64,000 nucleotides of DNA from CAZXWN01 sp964644695 [NCBI: uncultured bacterium] (GCA_964644695.1 CAZXWN010000011.1:1-64000); one strand, 5' to 3'. Counted from the first letter of the stretch, positions 35,557 through 43,964 are shown. The notes: generated by a model from the letters alone, not told the origin. A program made the numbers and translations.

Positions 35557-37053
35557 TTATTCTTTATTTTCGTCAGTAGTTTCTTCGGAGGCTGGAGCTT
35601 CCGGCCGCATAAGTGGGAAAAGAATGATTTCCCGGATTGACGTTTGTCCGGTCAACAGCATAACCATCCGGTCTATACCAAGCCCCAATCCAGAGGCAGG
35701 CGGCATCCCCTGTTCAAGAGCTCGGAGATAATCTTCGTCCACATCTTTCTGGAGTTCTTCATTATGTTCAGCCATGATAACCTGGGCTTCGAATGCCTGT
35801 CGTTGAATCAATGGATCGTTTTGCTCTGAGTAAGCATTACCAATTTCCATACAGGCGACATAAGCCTCAAACCGTTCCGCAACTAACGGATTGGCATCTG
35901 ACCGCTTTGCTAACGGGGACAGGGACGCAGGGTAATCTTTGATGATGGTCGGTTGAATCAGATGTGATTCCACCGTTTCTTCAAAGACATACATAATGAT
36001 TTCATCTGAGGTTTCCATGGCCTCGGGAATCTTTACCAGAGGGGAAGCTTTGGCCTTCACTGACTCCAGGTCTTCATTCCAATGGAACTTCGCACCGGTA
36101 TATTTTTCTATAGCTTCGAGAACCGATAACCGTTCCCAGGGTTTACTGAAGTCAAAAGTATTCCCGTTATATTCAACAACGGTGGTCCCGAGAGCCTTTT
36201 CACAAACATATTTATATATAGCTTCACACAATTCCATGGTCTGAGTGTAATCCCAGAAACATGTGTATAATTCCATCATGGTGAATTCTGGATTATGCCG
36301 TGTTGAGATACCTTCATTACGGAAATTCCGGTTGATTTCATAAACCTTCTCAATCCCACCCACCAGCACGCGTTTATGAAACAGCTCCGGAGCAATGCGC
36401 AGATAAAGTGGAATATCAAGCGCATTATGCCAGGTCTTGAATGGTTTCGCCGTCGCACCCCCTGCGATAGCCTGCATCATCGGGGTCTCAATTTCCAGAT
36501 ATCCCCGTCCATCCAGATACTCACGCATGGCGGCAATGATTTTGGACCGTTTAATAAAAATGTCCTTTACATCAGGATTGGCAATCATATCCAGATATCT
36601 CTGGCGATAGCGGGTCTCCACATCCTTTAGACCATGCCATTTTTCGGGCAGGTTATGTAGGGATTTTGCGAGTAGGACAAACTCCCGGATCCGAAGAGTT
36701 AATTCACCGGTCTTGGTTTTGAAAGGTGTCCCAGTGACTCCGAGGATATCACCCAGATCAAAGTCATTAAACAGTTTGTAATTGTCTTCACCTACATCGT
36801 TGAATCCGACATAAACCTGGATTTTACCATCCTGGTCTTGAAGGTGAGCAAAGGTTGTTTTTCCATGTTTACGCAGGGTCATCAACCGTCCGGCAAATCG
36901 AACGACTTCTTCGGACCCTTCATGGTCGATGGCATCAAATTGCTGATGAATCATCCCTGTGGAATGAGTCACATCAAAGCGATGAGGATAAGGGTCAATC
37001 CCTTTTTGTATAAAATCCTGTAGTTTTTGGAATCTGGGGTTATCCTGGTTCAT
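35557..37053 (-). CDS. lysS: lysyl-tRNA synthetase, class II
   Basis: This 498-residue enzyme charges tRNA-Lys. The N-terminal OB-fold anticodon domain (about 45-145) has VRFAGRLMTLRKHGKTTFAHLQD. The class II catalytic core shows motif 2 FRNEGISTRHNPEFTMMELY and motif 3 GLGLGIDRMVMLLTGQTSIREIILFP (landmarks). The length is normal. The last residues (EAPASEETTDENKE) form a short acidic tail beyond the usual end. AGGAAGG lies ahead of the ATG. It is followed by a terminator and the ABC-F gene. Confidence 0.97.
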   Translation of the reverse strand: MNQDNPRFQKLQDFIQKGIDPYPHRFDVTHSTGMIHQQFDAIDHEGSEEVVRFAGRLMTLRKHGKTTFAHLQDQDGKIQVYVGFNDVGEDNYKLFNDFDLGDILGVTGTPFKTKTGELTLRIREFVLLAKSLHNLPEKWHGLKDVETRYRQRYLDMIANPDVKDIFIKRSKIIAAMREYLDGRGYLEIETPMMQAIAGGATAKPFKTWHNALDIPLYLRIAPELFHKRVLVGGIEKVYEINRNFRNEGISTRHNPEFTMMELYTCFWDYTQTMELCEAIYKYVCEKALGTTVVEYNGNTFDFSKPWERLSVLEAIEKYTGAKFHWNEDLESVKAKASPLVKIPEAMETSDEIIMYVFEETVESHLIQPTIIKDYPASLSPLAKRSDANPLVAERFEAYVACMEIGNAYSEQNDPLIQRQAFEAQVIMAEHNEELQKDVDEDYLRALEQGMPPASGLGLGIDRMVMLLTGQTSIREIILFPLMRPEAPASEETTDENKE

Positions 37054-37314
37054 AAATAAAAAAGCCTTCCTGGGGGAAGTTGGGGACCCAATAAACAGCC
37101 TGCAAGGTCCGATAAATGATTGATTTTATCTGATATATTTTAGCCCCGTCATGCCAGCACCGTCAAACCGCCTTATTTATCAGAAGCTTCCCCAGTGGTT
37201 ATTTATGGCGTCCTCTTATGGTAATAAATCCCTCTTATGAACACCTGATATTCGATTGATTTACAGTTTGTTATAATCAATCCAGCGTCAACAATACAGT
37301 CAAATGGATACAGA

Positions 37315-37707
37315 ATGAAATCCACACATTATCTGATAAAAATAGTATTCATCACCCTGGCATTAGGGATCCTGACCGGATGTGCCCATGGACCGCGGCG
37401 CAGCTTCTCCGGCCAATATCAGCAGGTCGGAATCGCCTCATGGTATGGAGAAGAACACGCAGGGAAACCAACAGCCAGTGGGGAAATCTTCGACCCCAAT
37501 AAATTAACAGCCGCACATCGAACCCTCCCCTTTCAAACCCAAGTCAGAGTTCAGAACCTCAAAAATCACAAAGAGGTTAAAGTCAAAATCAATGACCGAG
37601 GTCCGTTTGTCTCAGGCCGAATCATCGACTTATCTCAGGAAGCCGCCCGGCAAATCGACATGGAACGCGACGGCATCGCCAAAGTAAAGATAAAGGTCCT
37701 CCGTTAA
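37315..37707 (+). CDS. rlpA: RlpA-like lipoprotein (septal lytic transglycosylase family)
   Basis: This 130-residue protein has a lipoprotein signal with lipobox ending LTGC (Cys23). The mature part is the double-psi beta-barrel of RlpA: GIASWYGEEHAGKPTASGE (about 38-56), TAAHRTLPF, and VKINDRGPFVSGRIIDLSQEAA. The Asp and His of the active site (in INDRGPF and AAHRTLPF) are present. It lacks the C-terminal SPOR domain of E. coli RlpA, as do many short homologues. It probably sits at the outer membrane and trims septal peptidoglycan. Confidence 0.92.
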   Translation: MKSTHYLIKIVFITLALGILTGCAHGPRRSFSGQYQQVGIASWYGEEHAGKPTASGEIFDPNKLTAAHRTLPFQTQVRVQNLKNHKEVKVKINDRGPFVSGRIIDLSQEAARQIDMERDGIAKVKIKVLR

Positions 37708-37863
37708 GTCCTGAATAGAGATACATTAACCTACCATTTAACAGTGATTTCTTTTAGTTTGGAAAAATAAATTTTGGATATATACTAATAGAACCGATAG
37801 CTGGGAGGAGCGTCCCGAACAAAAACTGATCATGATACCCAACTTATTCCTGGATATTAAGTT

Positions 37864-39069
37864 ATGAAGCTAGACTGGTCATTATTACTCTCCAGATCAT
37901 TGAAGAGTTATATTCTATTGGGACTGGTTCTGGTTACAGCTTTATTTATCCCCATGGGGCCATCGGCTCTGGCAATCATCTCAGGAATTACCATCGGGAC
38001 ATGGATTGCCTCTGCCAACTGGTACAAAGACTGGCGGTTATGGATCAATCGTCCATGGTTCTGGGCAGCAGTGGTATTCTCTCTCATTCACTGGCTGGGT
38101 CTGGTGTGGTCCCCAGACACTAAAATCGGGATTTCCTTTGCATTACGAACCTGGTTCTGGTTACTAGGGCTTGCCATTATTTCCACTCCTCAGAATCCAG
38201 ATACCGGCCAGAAAGTTTATCTGGCAGTATTAATGGGTATTGCAGGAATGGCTTTGGTGTCCTTCATGCAATGTTGGGGATGGATCCCGATGCGCAGGGA
38301 GATGCCTGCCGGATTCATTGGGCACATTGAACATTCCCTGTTACTGGTATTCGGGATGGTGATGGCTTCCTGGGAATTTGCAAAAGAACAGCGGATGGGA
38401 TGGAAAATCTTTTGGATTTCACTCCTCATTCTCTTCATATTAAATATGACCGTGTCCTGGGGCCGGGCAGGATATCTTTCACTGGCGATATTCAGCCCTG
38501 TCATTGCCTGGAACCTGTTTGGCGGACGGAGAATATTCCTGGCATTACTACTGATTGCCATCACCGGCGGATTAATGTATCTCTCCCCCACCGTCCAATA
38601 CCGAGTTAAGTGGGGTATATCCGACATCCAGCATTTCCAGAATAATGATCCCAACACTTCTCTGGGCGGACGGCTGGTCATGTGGAAAAATTCCATAACA
38701 ATGATCAAGGAACACCCCTTCATCGGAACAGGGACTGGAAGTTTCACTCAAGTCTATACCCAGAAATATTCGACACCCCCCTGGAATGCCAAACACCCGC
38801 ATAATCTCTTCCTGTATCTGGGAGTCAGTTTTGGCCTGTTGGGGATTTTGTCCGGAATTGCCTTCTTTTTGACTCTTATCTGGGAAGGCTTCAAATACCG
38901 ACATACCCGGGTCGGATATGGATTATTGATTTATATTCTGATTATGCTCATCGGATCAATGACGGAGATACAGCTCATTGTAAACCCAACGGGGCCCTTA
39001 CTGGCTCTATTAGGCGGGTTGCTGGCTCATCTACCCTATCCGTCTGATTTATGGTCATCAAAAGCCTGA
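37864..39069 (+). CDS. O-antigen ligase/polymerase family membrane protein
   Basis: This 401-residue protein has about ten membrane helices and the long periplasmic loop (about 245-310) of the WaaL/Wzy-C family, with GGRLVMWKNSITMIKEHPFIGTGTGSF and WNAKHPHNLFLYLGVSFGLLG (landmarks), including the R-x-x-x-W and H-N-x-x-L residues typical of O-antigen ligases. It would join or polymerise surface glycan on a lipid carrier or lipid A. The ATG follows a TTAAGTT sequence; no strong ribosome site is seen. A glycosyltransferase lies nearby on the other strand. Confidence 0.85.
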   Translation: MKLDWSLLLSRSLKSYILLGLVLVTALFIPMGPSALAIISGITIGTWIASANWYKDWRLWINRPWFWAAVVFSLIHWLGLVWSPDTKIGISFALRTWFWLLGLAIISTPQNPDTGQKVYLAVLMGIAGMALVSFMQCWGWIPMRREMPAGFIGHIEHSLLLVFGMVMASWEFAKEQRMGWKIFWISLLILFILNMTVSWGRAGYLSLAIFSPVIAWNLFGGRRIFLALLLIAITGGLMYLSPTVQYRVKWGISDIQHFQNNDPNTSLGGRLVMWKNSITMIKEHPFIGTGTGSFTQVYTQKYSTPPWNAKHPHNLFLYLGVSFGLLGILSGIAFFLTLIWEGFKYRHTRVGYGLLIYILIMLIGSMTEIQLIVNPTGPLLALLGGLLAHLPYPSDLWSSKA

Positions 39070-39090
39070 TTTCAGGCCCAACCGCTTAAC

Positions 39091-39119
39091 TTGACGCAAT
39101 CTTCCCGTTGATGTTAAAT
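39091..39119 (+). promoter_or_regulatory. promoter of tRNA-Leu
   Basis: TTGACG (39091-39096), a 17-base spacer and TTAAAT (39114-39119) lie 20 bases ahead of the mature tRNA 5' end at 39139. Confidence 0.6.
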
Positions 39120-39138
39120 TATTAATCTACCTGAGTGT

Positions 39139-39225
39139 GCCGAAGTGGCGGAACTGGCAGACGCGCTACATTCAGGGTGTAGTGCCCGTATGGGTGTCAG
39201 GGTTCGAATCCCTGCTTCGGCACCA
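39139..39225 (+). tRNA. tRNA-Leu (CAG)
   Basis: This 87-base class II tRNA has acceptor stem GCCGAAG with CTTCGGC, then ACCA encoded in the DNA. The anticodon stem CTACA/TGTAG holds the loop TTCAGGG with anticodon CAG. A long variable arm (GCCCGTATGGGT) and the T-arm GGTTCGAATCC fit tRNA-Leu. A promoter precedes it and a terminator follows it, so it is transcribed alone. Confidence 0.97.
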
Positions 39226-39237
39226 ATGACTTAAACT

Positions 39238-39274
39238 AAAAACACTTTACCTTTCGAGGTGAAGTGTTTTTTTA
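39238..39274. terminator. intrinsic terminator after tRNA-Leu, bidirectional
   Basis: AAAAACACTTTACC (39238-39251) pairs almost fully with GGTGAAGTGTTTTT (39258-39271) and is followed by more T. It ends the tRNA transcript and can also end the convergent glycosyltransferase transcript. Confidence 0.88.
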
Positions 39275-39290
39275 TGGGGTAATATTTCTG

Positions 39291-40049
39291 TCAGTGTTTG
39301 AAGTCGTAATAATACTGGTCAGCATCTTTCCGGCTTTTCCCCTTTAGAAGCCGCCAGGGTAACCGGGGATTCACCACCATATGCCATTGCCCGAAAGTAT
39401 CAAATTTACGGGTAGAGGTTGTAATATGAGCTTTCCAAAGTGAACCATACCGCTTCCCCCTGGTTTTCCCGTACTTTTTGAGTCGAATCCCGAAATCAAT
39501 ATCTTCTGCACTCAATCGGGTTTCATCAAAACCCCCAATGGCAAGAAAATCCTCCCGATACACCCAGAACGAACCGGCAGATATCCTCCACAAAAGAATC
39601 ACCGGAATCATGACCATCAATCCAAACAGGACAATCCCTATGGAGAATTTCTCCGGCCAGATAGCCACACCGCCCCCGATATACTTCCCTGTTGCCAGGT
39701 GTTTTTCAATATCCACCAACATATTGGGAGACATTCGACTGTCGGCATCTAATGTACATAATATCTGACCCCGGGCATTCCGGGCTCCGGTATTTCGGAT
39801 TTTAGACAGGCACTTTTCATCTTCCCGGACAATGACGGCCCCATACTCACGGGCAATAGATTCCGTCTCGTCCGTGCAACGGTTAAGAACCACCACAACT
39901 TCCACCTGGTCAGGATAAGGTTCCGCGGCTTTCCGGATAGAATCAAGACAGCCCCGGATATAGTTTTCCTCGTTGTGGGCCGGAACAATAATTGAAAACC
40001 GGGGTACACCGGATGGATTAAATTTATCCATATCGGTACGGTTAGTCAT
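39291..40049 (-). CDS. family 2 glycosyltransferase
   Basis: This 252-residue protein has a GT-A fold: FSIIVPAHNEENYIRGCLDSI (about 18-38), the nucleotide-sugar strands VEVVVVLNRCTDETE, the metal-binding D-x-D in CTLDADSR, and a later GGFDETRLSAEDIDFGIRL acceptor segment. A hydrophobic stretch (about 140-160, IGIVLFGLMVMIPVILLW) may dip into the membrane. The sugar and acceptor are unknown. It overlaps the end of the upstream CorA-like gene by 8 bases, so the two form an operon; the reason for that pairing is unclear. Confidence 0.88.
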   Translation of the reverse strand: MTNRTDMDKFNPSGVPRFSIIVPAHNEENYIRGCLDSIRKAAEPYPDQVEVVVVLNRCTDETESIAREYGAVIVREDEKCLSKIRNTGARNARGQILCTLDADSRMSPNMLVDIEKHLATGKYIGGGVAIWPEKFSIGIVLFGLMVMIPVILLWRISAGSFWVYREDFLAIGGFDETRLSAEDIDFGIRLKKYGKTRGKRYGSLWKAHITTSTRKFDTFGQWHMVVNPRLPWRLLKGKSRKDADQYYYDFKH

Positions 40050-41091
40050 CTTCTTTGTCAGTTAATCCCACCTTACTGATTACAAGGTAGGTCAGGTAGC
40101 CCAAAAGCACCAGAGCAGAAGTGAACAGTAAGTATGACACCGGCCAGGACAAAGTATTCGTAAATTGTGTCCACTCCGACATACCGAACATGGACGCCAC
40201 AATGTTCAAGGGCATAAAAACGACACTGATAATCGTGAGTTTCTTCATCAGGATGGCCAGGTTATTACTGACAATCGAGACACGGGCATCCGACATACTG
40301 GTCATAATGTCTGAATAAATCTCGACCAATTTATAACACTGCCCATTTTCTACGGAGATATCTTCCAGAAACTCATTCTCCAGAGGGGAGAACCCTATTT
40401 TCTCAGAGAACATACGGAGTTTGCTGAGTAAGGTTTCATTGGAATGAAGGGCACTGCGGTAATACACAAGGCTTTTTTCCAAAGCAAACATATTGGAGAG
40501 GGCACGCGTCCCGATAGATTTCTGGATTTTCTGTTCCAGTTCATCAGACACCATCCGGATCACGCGCAGATGTCCCAGGAAATGGGATATGGTGTGATAC
40601 ATCAGATAGAGTAAAGCACCCGGCAAGCTCTGACAACCCACCATAGGTTTACCGCCGAAAAACAGGGGCATATCATCGGTCTGGACCAAAATCAGTTTAT
40701 CTTTGAACAGGAAAGCGCCAATGGAGGCCACCTTAAACTGGAAATTATGTTCCCGGCTGTAATTCATAGGCCGTTTCAAGATGATGGCCGTATGGGAAGG
40801 TTCAAACTCTAACCGGGATATTTCATCCAAGTCGAGAGCCGATTGAAGGGTATGTTCATCCAGCAGGAGTTTCTCCACCAGGAACTTCTTTTCTTCATCG
40901 GTGGGATTTGCAAATACCTGGATAGGAGCCGTAGTATCTTCAGTCTCCAATACCCGTCCATTTTGAATTGAATAATATTTCCGCACGATAAAATCTCCTT
41001 CCAACCTCGTGAGCGTAACAAAGGCAGGAACTGCACGGTCAATGATTATCCCAAACGATCGATAGCCGTCGGACACAAAATAATCCTGCAA
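40042..41091 (-). CDS. CorA-like protein with GMS in place of GMN
   Basis: This 349-residue protein has the CorA layout: a long cytosolic domain with helical stalk (SVENGQCYKLVEIYSDIMTSM, then ILMKKLTIISVVFMPLNIVASMFGM) and two C-terminal membrane helices. The pore signature reads F-G303-M304-S305 (MFGMSEWTQF), with Ser where CorA has Asn. GMN is nearly invariant in Mg channels, while the ZntB branch has GIN and works in zinc transport, so ion choice or direction may differ here. The listed start is a TTG at 41091; a later start is possible. Its end overlaps the glycosyltransferase start. Confidence 0.82.
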   Translation of the reverse strand: MQDYFVSDGYRSFGIIIDRAVPAFVTLTRLEGDFIVRKYYSIQNGRVLETEDTTAPIQVFANPTDEEKKFLVEKLLLDEHTLQSALDLDEISRLEFEPSHTAIILKRPMNYSREHNFQFKVASIGAFLFKDKLILVQTDDMPLFFGGKPMVGCQSLPGALLYLMYHTISHFLGHLRVIRMVSDELEQKIQKSIGTRALSNMFALEKSLVYYRSALHSNETLLSKLRMFSEKIGFSPLENEFLEDISVENGQCYKLVEIYSDIMTSMSDARVSIVSNNLAILMKKLTIISVVFMPLNIVASMFGMSEWTQFTNTLSWPVSYLLFTSALVLLGYLTYLVISKVGLTDKEDD

Positions 41092-41525
41092 TATCCCAGC
41101 AGGGAATTATGAAGGACATCATGTGTAATCAATAAGATGATTTTCAGGGCAGGAGGGATTGAGTGGATCGTTATTCCTCCCGGACTATATTACCGGTCCG
41201 GGAGACGCAGAGGAAGGTTAATTCCCTTGTCGGTCTTTACCGGACACGGAACGGGTCAGCCCGATACCTGTCGCCGGACATGGATCGTTTGGGGGTTGAC
41301 TTATGCCGTCTTCCATTCCTCTTTCACCACTTTAAAATAAGATTCCCTGAAAACAGGGTATTTATATATCTTACCCCTCATTCCCCGGCGATGCAACAGC
41401 CCCTGCAAAAGCCTTGAAAATCAACATAATTTCCCCGGAATCACAAAGTATCCGCATGGTTTTACAGATTTAATTGTCAAAGAACATCCTGGCACTTTTA
41501 CCAGTGATGAGAGTATCCTCCCATA
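41092..41525. other. non-coding stretch with a GC-rich hairpin upstream of the CorA-like gene
   Basis: No credible gene lies here; short frames lack ribosome sites and family signatures. CTCCCGGAC (41177-41185) and GTCCGGGAG (41196-41204) form a perfect 9-bp stem about 90 bases upstream of the CorA-like start, in its likely 5' leader, and several more CCGG-type segments follow to 41280. It could be a structured leader RNA. I could not match it to a known riboswitch. Confidence 0.4.
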
Positions 41526-41575
41526 TAAAAACAATCAGGGGTGTCCACCGGTTGGGACCCGATGCAACACCCCTG
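41526..41575 (-). terminator. intrinsic terminator of the Kelch-like gene
   Basis: CAGGGGTGT (41536-41544) pairs with ACACCCCTG (41567-41575) across a 22-base loop. On the minus strand it is followed by ATTGTTTTTAT. It lies 56 bases after the stop codon of the gene at 41631. Confidence 0.7.
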
Positions 41576-41602
41576 TTATGACTCAGAATAAAGATAAAAC
41601 AC

Positions 41603-41628
41603 TGGATTCCTGCTTTCGCAGGAATGAC
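41603..41628 (-). repeat. palindromic repeat, family 2, single unit
   Basis: TGGATTCCTGC (41603-41613) and GCAGGAATGAC (41618-41628) form an imperfect palindrome. It matches the left half of the element at 42804-42872. It ends only two bases from the stop codon of the Kelch-like gene. Confidence 0.7.
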
Positions 41629-41630
41629 CG

Positions 41631-42683
41631 TCATTCATAGAGATTACTATCACTATTGGATTCTTCAAACAATGGAGCACTTGTTAATAAAGGGTCATAA
41701 ATATAGGTGTAAGTCTTTATAAAATATAGAAAACGACTCCAATAACCTAAACCAATATTAGAACCTCCGGAAATTGAGGGTGCAAAACCTGTCACCGACT
41801 TAAACTTATTTCCTTCGACTCCACCATCTTTTAAATCCATTGCATAACAAGGATTTATTGTTTCGCTTGAACTTTTTCTATTCACAAATACAAATAAGGT
41901 TGATTGCTGAGCAAAAACCGCACCCGCAGGAACATAATGGTCATACGGTCCTCCCACAACAGTCCAAGGACCTAGCTTACCGTCTTCCTGAATGTCGGCG
42001 GATTCAATATACGAATATGGATAAACATCTCCATCAAATTCTCTAGTGCCATAGCAATAAACCTTATTCCCCAATACAAAAGAAGAACATACGGGTCCAT
42101 GAATCTGTTTAAAGGGATATCCAGACTGGAAGGCTTCGAGCCGTTCAGTCGTTCGGTTAAATTTGGCGTAAGATACAGTGTTTAAAAATGTATTTGTTGC
42201 AGCCTTATTCCAGTTTCTTCCCCCAAACATATATAAATTATCATTCACCATCAAACTGGAATGAAGGCCTCGGGGAGTATCTATTGAGCCTGAATAAACC
42301 ACATACCCTATACTGTCTGGACTCAAGGTCAATTGATACAGAGTATCCACATTACCACCTGTATACATATAACCACCCCGATATCCACCGGATAGAAACA
42401 TATATTTATCCGTCGTCGTCATGGAAAGCTGTTCATATACCTCTAACCCAGGCCTTACAATATAGTCCCAACCATTTACTATTCCTTGTTCATTGAGTGA
42501 GCCAACCGCAATTGTGTATCCAGGAACAGCCGTAAGTAGTTTTTGATTCCAGCAAATAATTGGATTTGGTGCCGTAAATCCAACATTTTCCCCCTGTGTC
42601 CATCCCCCTTCACCCGCAGCAAAAGAAAGCGAAGCCATTAACACTAAAACTAACAAACAAAGTAATTGTTTATTCATCCTCAT
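41631..42683 (-). CDS. secreted Kelch-like beta-propeller protein
   Basis: This 350-residue protein has a signal peptide (about 1-23, LLCLLVLVLMASLSFAAGE) and Kelch-type blades, for example TPRGLHSSLMVNDNLYMFGG (about 135-154) and CSSFVLGNKVYCYG, with the H-S-x-x and Y-x-x-G-G pattern. No enzyme residues are visible. The gene is flanked by two family 2 palindromic repeats, one touching the stop codon. The beginning of a paralogue lies at the left edge of the window with the same upstream DNA, so this is one member of a small multigene family. Surface or secreted binding is likely. Base composition is AT-richer than its neighbours. Confidence 0.75.
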   Translation of the reverse strand: MRMNKQLLCLLVLVLMASLSFAAGEGGWTQGENVGFTAPNPIICWNQKLLTAVPGYTIAVGSLNEQGIVNGWDYIVRPGLEVYEQLSMTTTDKYMFLSGGYRGGYMYTGGNVDTLYQLTLSPDSIGYVVYSGSIDTPRGLHSSLMVNDNLYMFGGRNWNKAATNTFLNTVSYAKFNRTTERLEAFQSGYPFKQIHGPVCSSFVLGNKVYCYGTREFDGDVYPYSYIESADIQEDGKLGPWTVVGGPYDHYVPAGAVFAQQSTLFVFVNRKSSSETINPCYAMDLKDGGVEGNKFKSVTGFAPSISGGSNIGLGYWSRFLYFIKTYTYIYDPLLTSAPLFEESNSDSNLYE

Positions 42684-42723
42684 AGCTTATTGAATCCCCT
42701 TTTTCAGTCGTCATTGTCACCAA

Positions 42724-42750
42724 TCTATACCCTTTATCATGGACTGTCAA
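42724..42750 (-). promoter_or_regulatory. possible promoter of the Kelch-like gene
   Basis: On the minus strand TTGACA (42750-42745), a 15-base spacer and TATAGA (42729-42724) lie about 40 bases before the ATG at 42683. The pair is conserved at 121-95. The short spacer is a weakness. Confidence 0.4.
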
Positions 42751-42803
42751 TAATTGTTTTTAACTCAGGCTACCTAACAGGAACCATCTCACTAATCCGA
42801 ACG

Positions 42804-42872
42804 GTCATTCCTGCGGAAGCAGGAATCCATGGACAGAGAACCTTGTGGATTCCGGGTCAAGCCCGGAATGAC
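42804..42872 (+). repeat. palindromic repeat, family 2, composite element
   Basis: The element begins GTCATTCCTGCGGAAGCAGG (42804 on) and ends TTCCGGGTCAAGCCCGGAA, then TGAC (42872), so each half is a hairpin and the ends are inverted (GTCATTCC and GGAATGAC). Copy A of the surrounding region (150-175) carries only a shortened remnant. The type is widespread in uncultured bacterial genomes. Confidence 0.75.
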
Positions 42873-42879
42873 ACCAAGA

Positions 42880-42962
42880 TTAGACCGACCCGGTTCGTTT
42901 CTGCTTCGTCAGTGAGAACGAAGAATCCACGGAGTTAGTCCGAGATGGTCCGTGGGTGATTC
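42880..42962 (+). repeat. dispersed palindromic repeat, family 1, copy C
   Basis: It is identical to copy A over 42880-42955. The arms are ATCCACGGA (42925-42933) and TCCGTGGGT (42949-42957). With the neighbouring family 2 element it fills most of the 434-base gap between the Kelch-like gene and rpmG; the rest (42963-43058) shows only a TTTATCCTC/GAGGATAAA hairpin near 43031-43061. Confidence 0.75.
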
Positions 42963-43058
42963 GGAGGGAGTGGGGGATTCTGGGGGGAAAGTTGGGGGAT
43001 TGGGAATCACTCTTTGGTGAAGAAGGGGAATTTATCCTCGCCATGGAAACGGAGGATA

Positions 43059-43097
43059 AATAAAAACCCGTAACTCCGGGATCGGAATTACGGGTTA
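43059..43097 (-). terminator. intrinsic terminator of rpmG
   Basis: AACCCGTAACTCCG (43066-43079) pairs with CGGAATTACGGGTT (43084-43097), one mismatch. On the minus strand it is followed by TTTTTATTTATCC. Confidence 0.85.
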
Positions 43098-43118
43098 AAC
43101 AGGATTCTAGTAAATAGA

Positions 43119-43283
43119 TTACTTGGCTTCGCGGAAAACGACTTTTTTCCGAAGCACTGGGTCATATTTTTTGAGTTCTAACCGTTCGGTAGAATTCTTT
43201 TTGTTCTTCTGAGTTGTATAAACGAACGGGCTCTCAGTGCTTTTCATTTTAATGACCTGGCGTGCACCAGCTTTTTTTGCCAT
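43119..43283 (-). CDS. rpmG: 50S ribosomal protein L33
   Basis: This 54-residue protein is L33 of the large ribosomal subunit. [20 protein letters not shown] and [20 protein letters not shown] are the family sequence. It has no zinc-binding cysteines, so it is the C-minus form. I chose ATG 43283 (MAKKAGARQ), which has AGAGAGG at ribosome-site distance, rather than an ATG at 43310. In many genomes rpmG precedes a tRNA or secE/nusG; here it stands alone with its own terminator. Confidence 0.95.
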   Translation of the reverse strand: MAKKAGARQVIKMKSTESPFVYTTQKNKKNSTERLELKKYDPVLRKKVVFREAK

Positions 43284-43397
43284 GATAATTACCTCTCTAA
43301 TATAATCCAAGAATGCATTTTCAATTCAGAACCTACAATTATACAGGATTTTTGGCTAAAAGCCAACTCCGCCCCCCAAAAGGTCCGAATCAGCGGT

Positions 43398-43964
43398 TCA
43401 AAACACGCTGTCCGTGCCGGCAAAGACCAATATATCGGACTTCGCCGATTTCTCCCTCGCCTCGATTTCAAAGGACACTTTATGAAATCCTTTCAGGAAA
43501 TACTCTTTCAAATATCTCCGGAAATAAGGTTTCATATCCATCGAGGACCCCCCTGTGATTTCAAACTGACGGACATGCACCAGCGCATGAGCCATCAGTT
43601 CCGGCCGGAAGACATTCCTCCTGAAATAAATGGCAGGTCCCAGGGTCAGTCCGTCTTCCTCCGGGTGCATCCGCCCAAATTGAAAAGCCGCTTCTTCCCA
43701 TTTTCCACATCGTGGCAGATGAAACACCCATTGATACTTTTGCACCAGTGTTTCCATCACATTCCGTGGAATAAGCGGAGGGACCAGGTCCACAATCATG
43801 TACCGGATATATTCGGGATGTTCAATGCCGAAATAATACTGGGCCGCCTGAGCCTGCTCCGGCTTCAGGGATACCCCCTGAAGCAATATCCTGTCCCGAT
43901 GTTCTTCCAGATACGGAAGAATATCATTGAGGACGGATTCCATTAACCCATGATTCAGTTTCAT
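43398..43964 (-). CDS. metallopeptidase-like protein with degenerate HExxH (HALVH)
   Basis: This 188-residue protein is not a named family to me, but its C-terminal half resembles small zinc-peptidase-like proteins: ELMAHALVHVRQFE (H126-A-L-V-H130), then YLKEYFLKGFHKVSFEIEAREKS, where E-x-E-A would give the third zinc ligand. The catalytic Glu of HExxH is Ala here, so zinc might bind but peptidase action is unlikely. The N-terminal half (1-100) has no match. GAGGAGG stands at good distance from the ATG at 43964, which favours this strand over an overlapping opposite frame. Confidence 0.6.
   Translation of the reverse strand: MKLNHGLMESVLNDILPYLEEHRDRILLQGVSLKPEQAQAAQYYFGIEHPEYIRYMIVDLVPPLIPRNVMETLVQKYQWVFHLPRCGKWEEAAFQFGRMHPEEDGLTLGPAIYFRRNVFRPELMAHALVHVRQFEITGGSSMDMKPYFRRYLKEYFLKGFHKVSFEIEAREKSAKSDILVFAGTDSVF

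Noticed and set aside
41137-41417. Two short overlapping plus-strand frames in the gap upstream of the CorA-like gene
   Set aside because: No ribosome site, no family pattern, and the protein text is rich in Arg and Pro as in translated non-coding hairpins.
43482-43946. 154-codon plus-strand frame
   Set aside because: It is opposite the HALVH protein gene, which has a strong ribosome site (GAGGAGG) and a peptidase-like pattern; the plus frame has neither.
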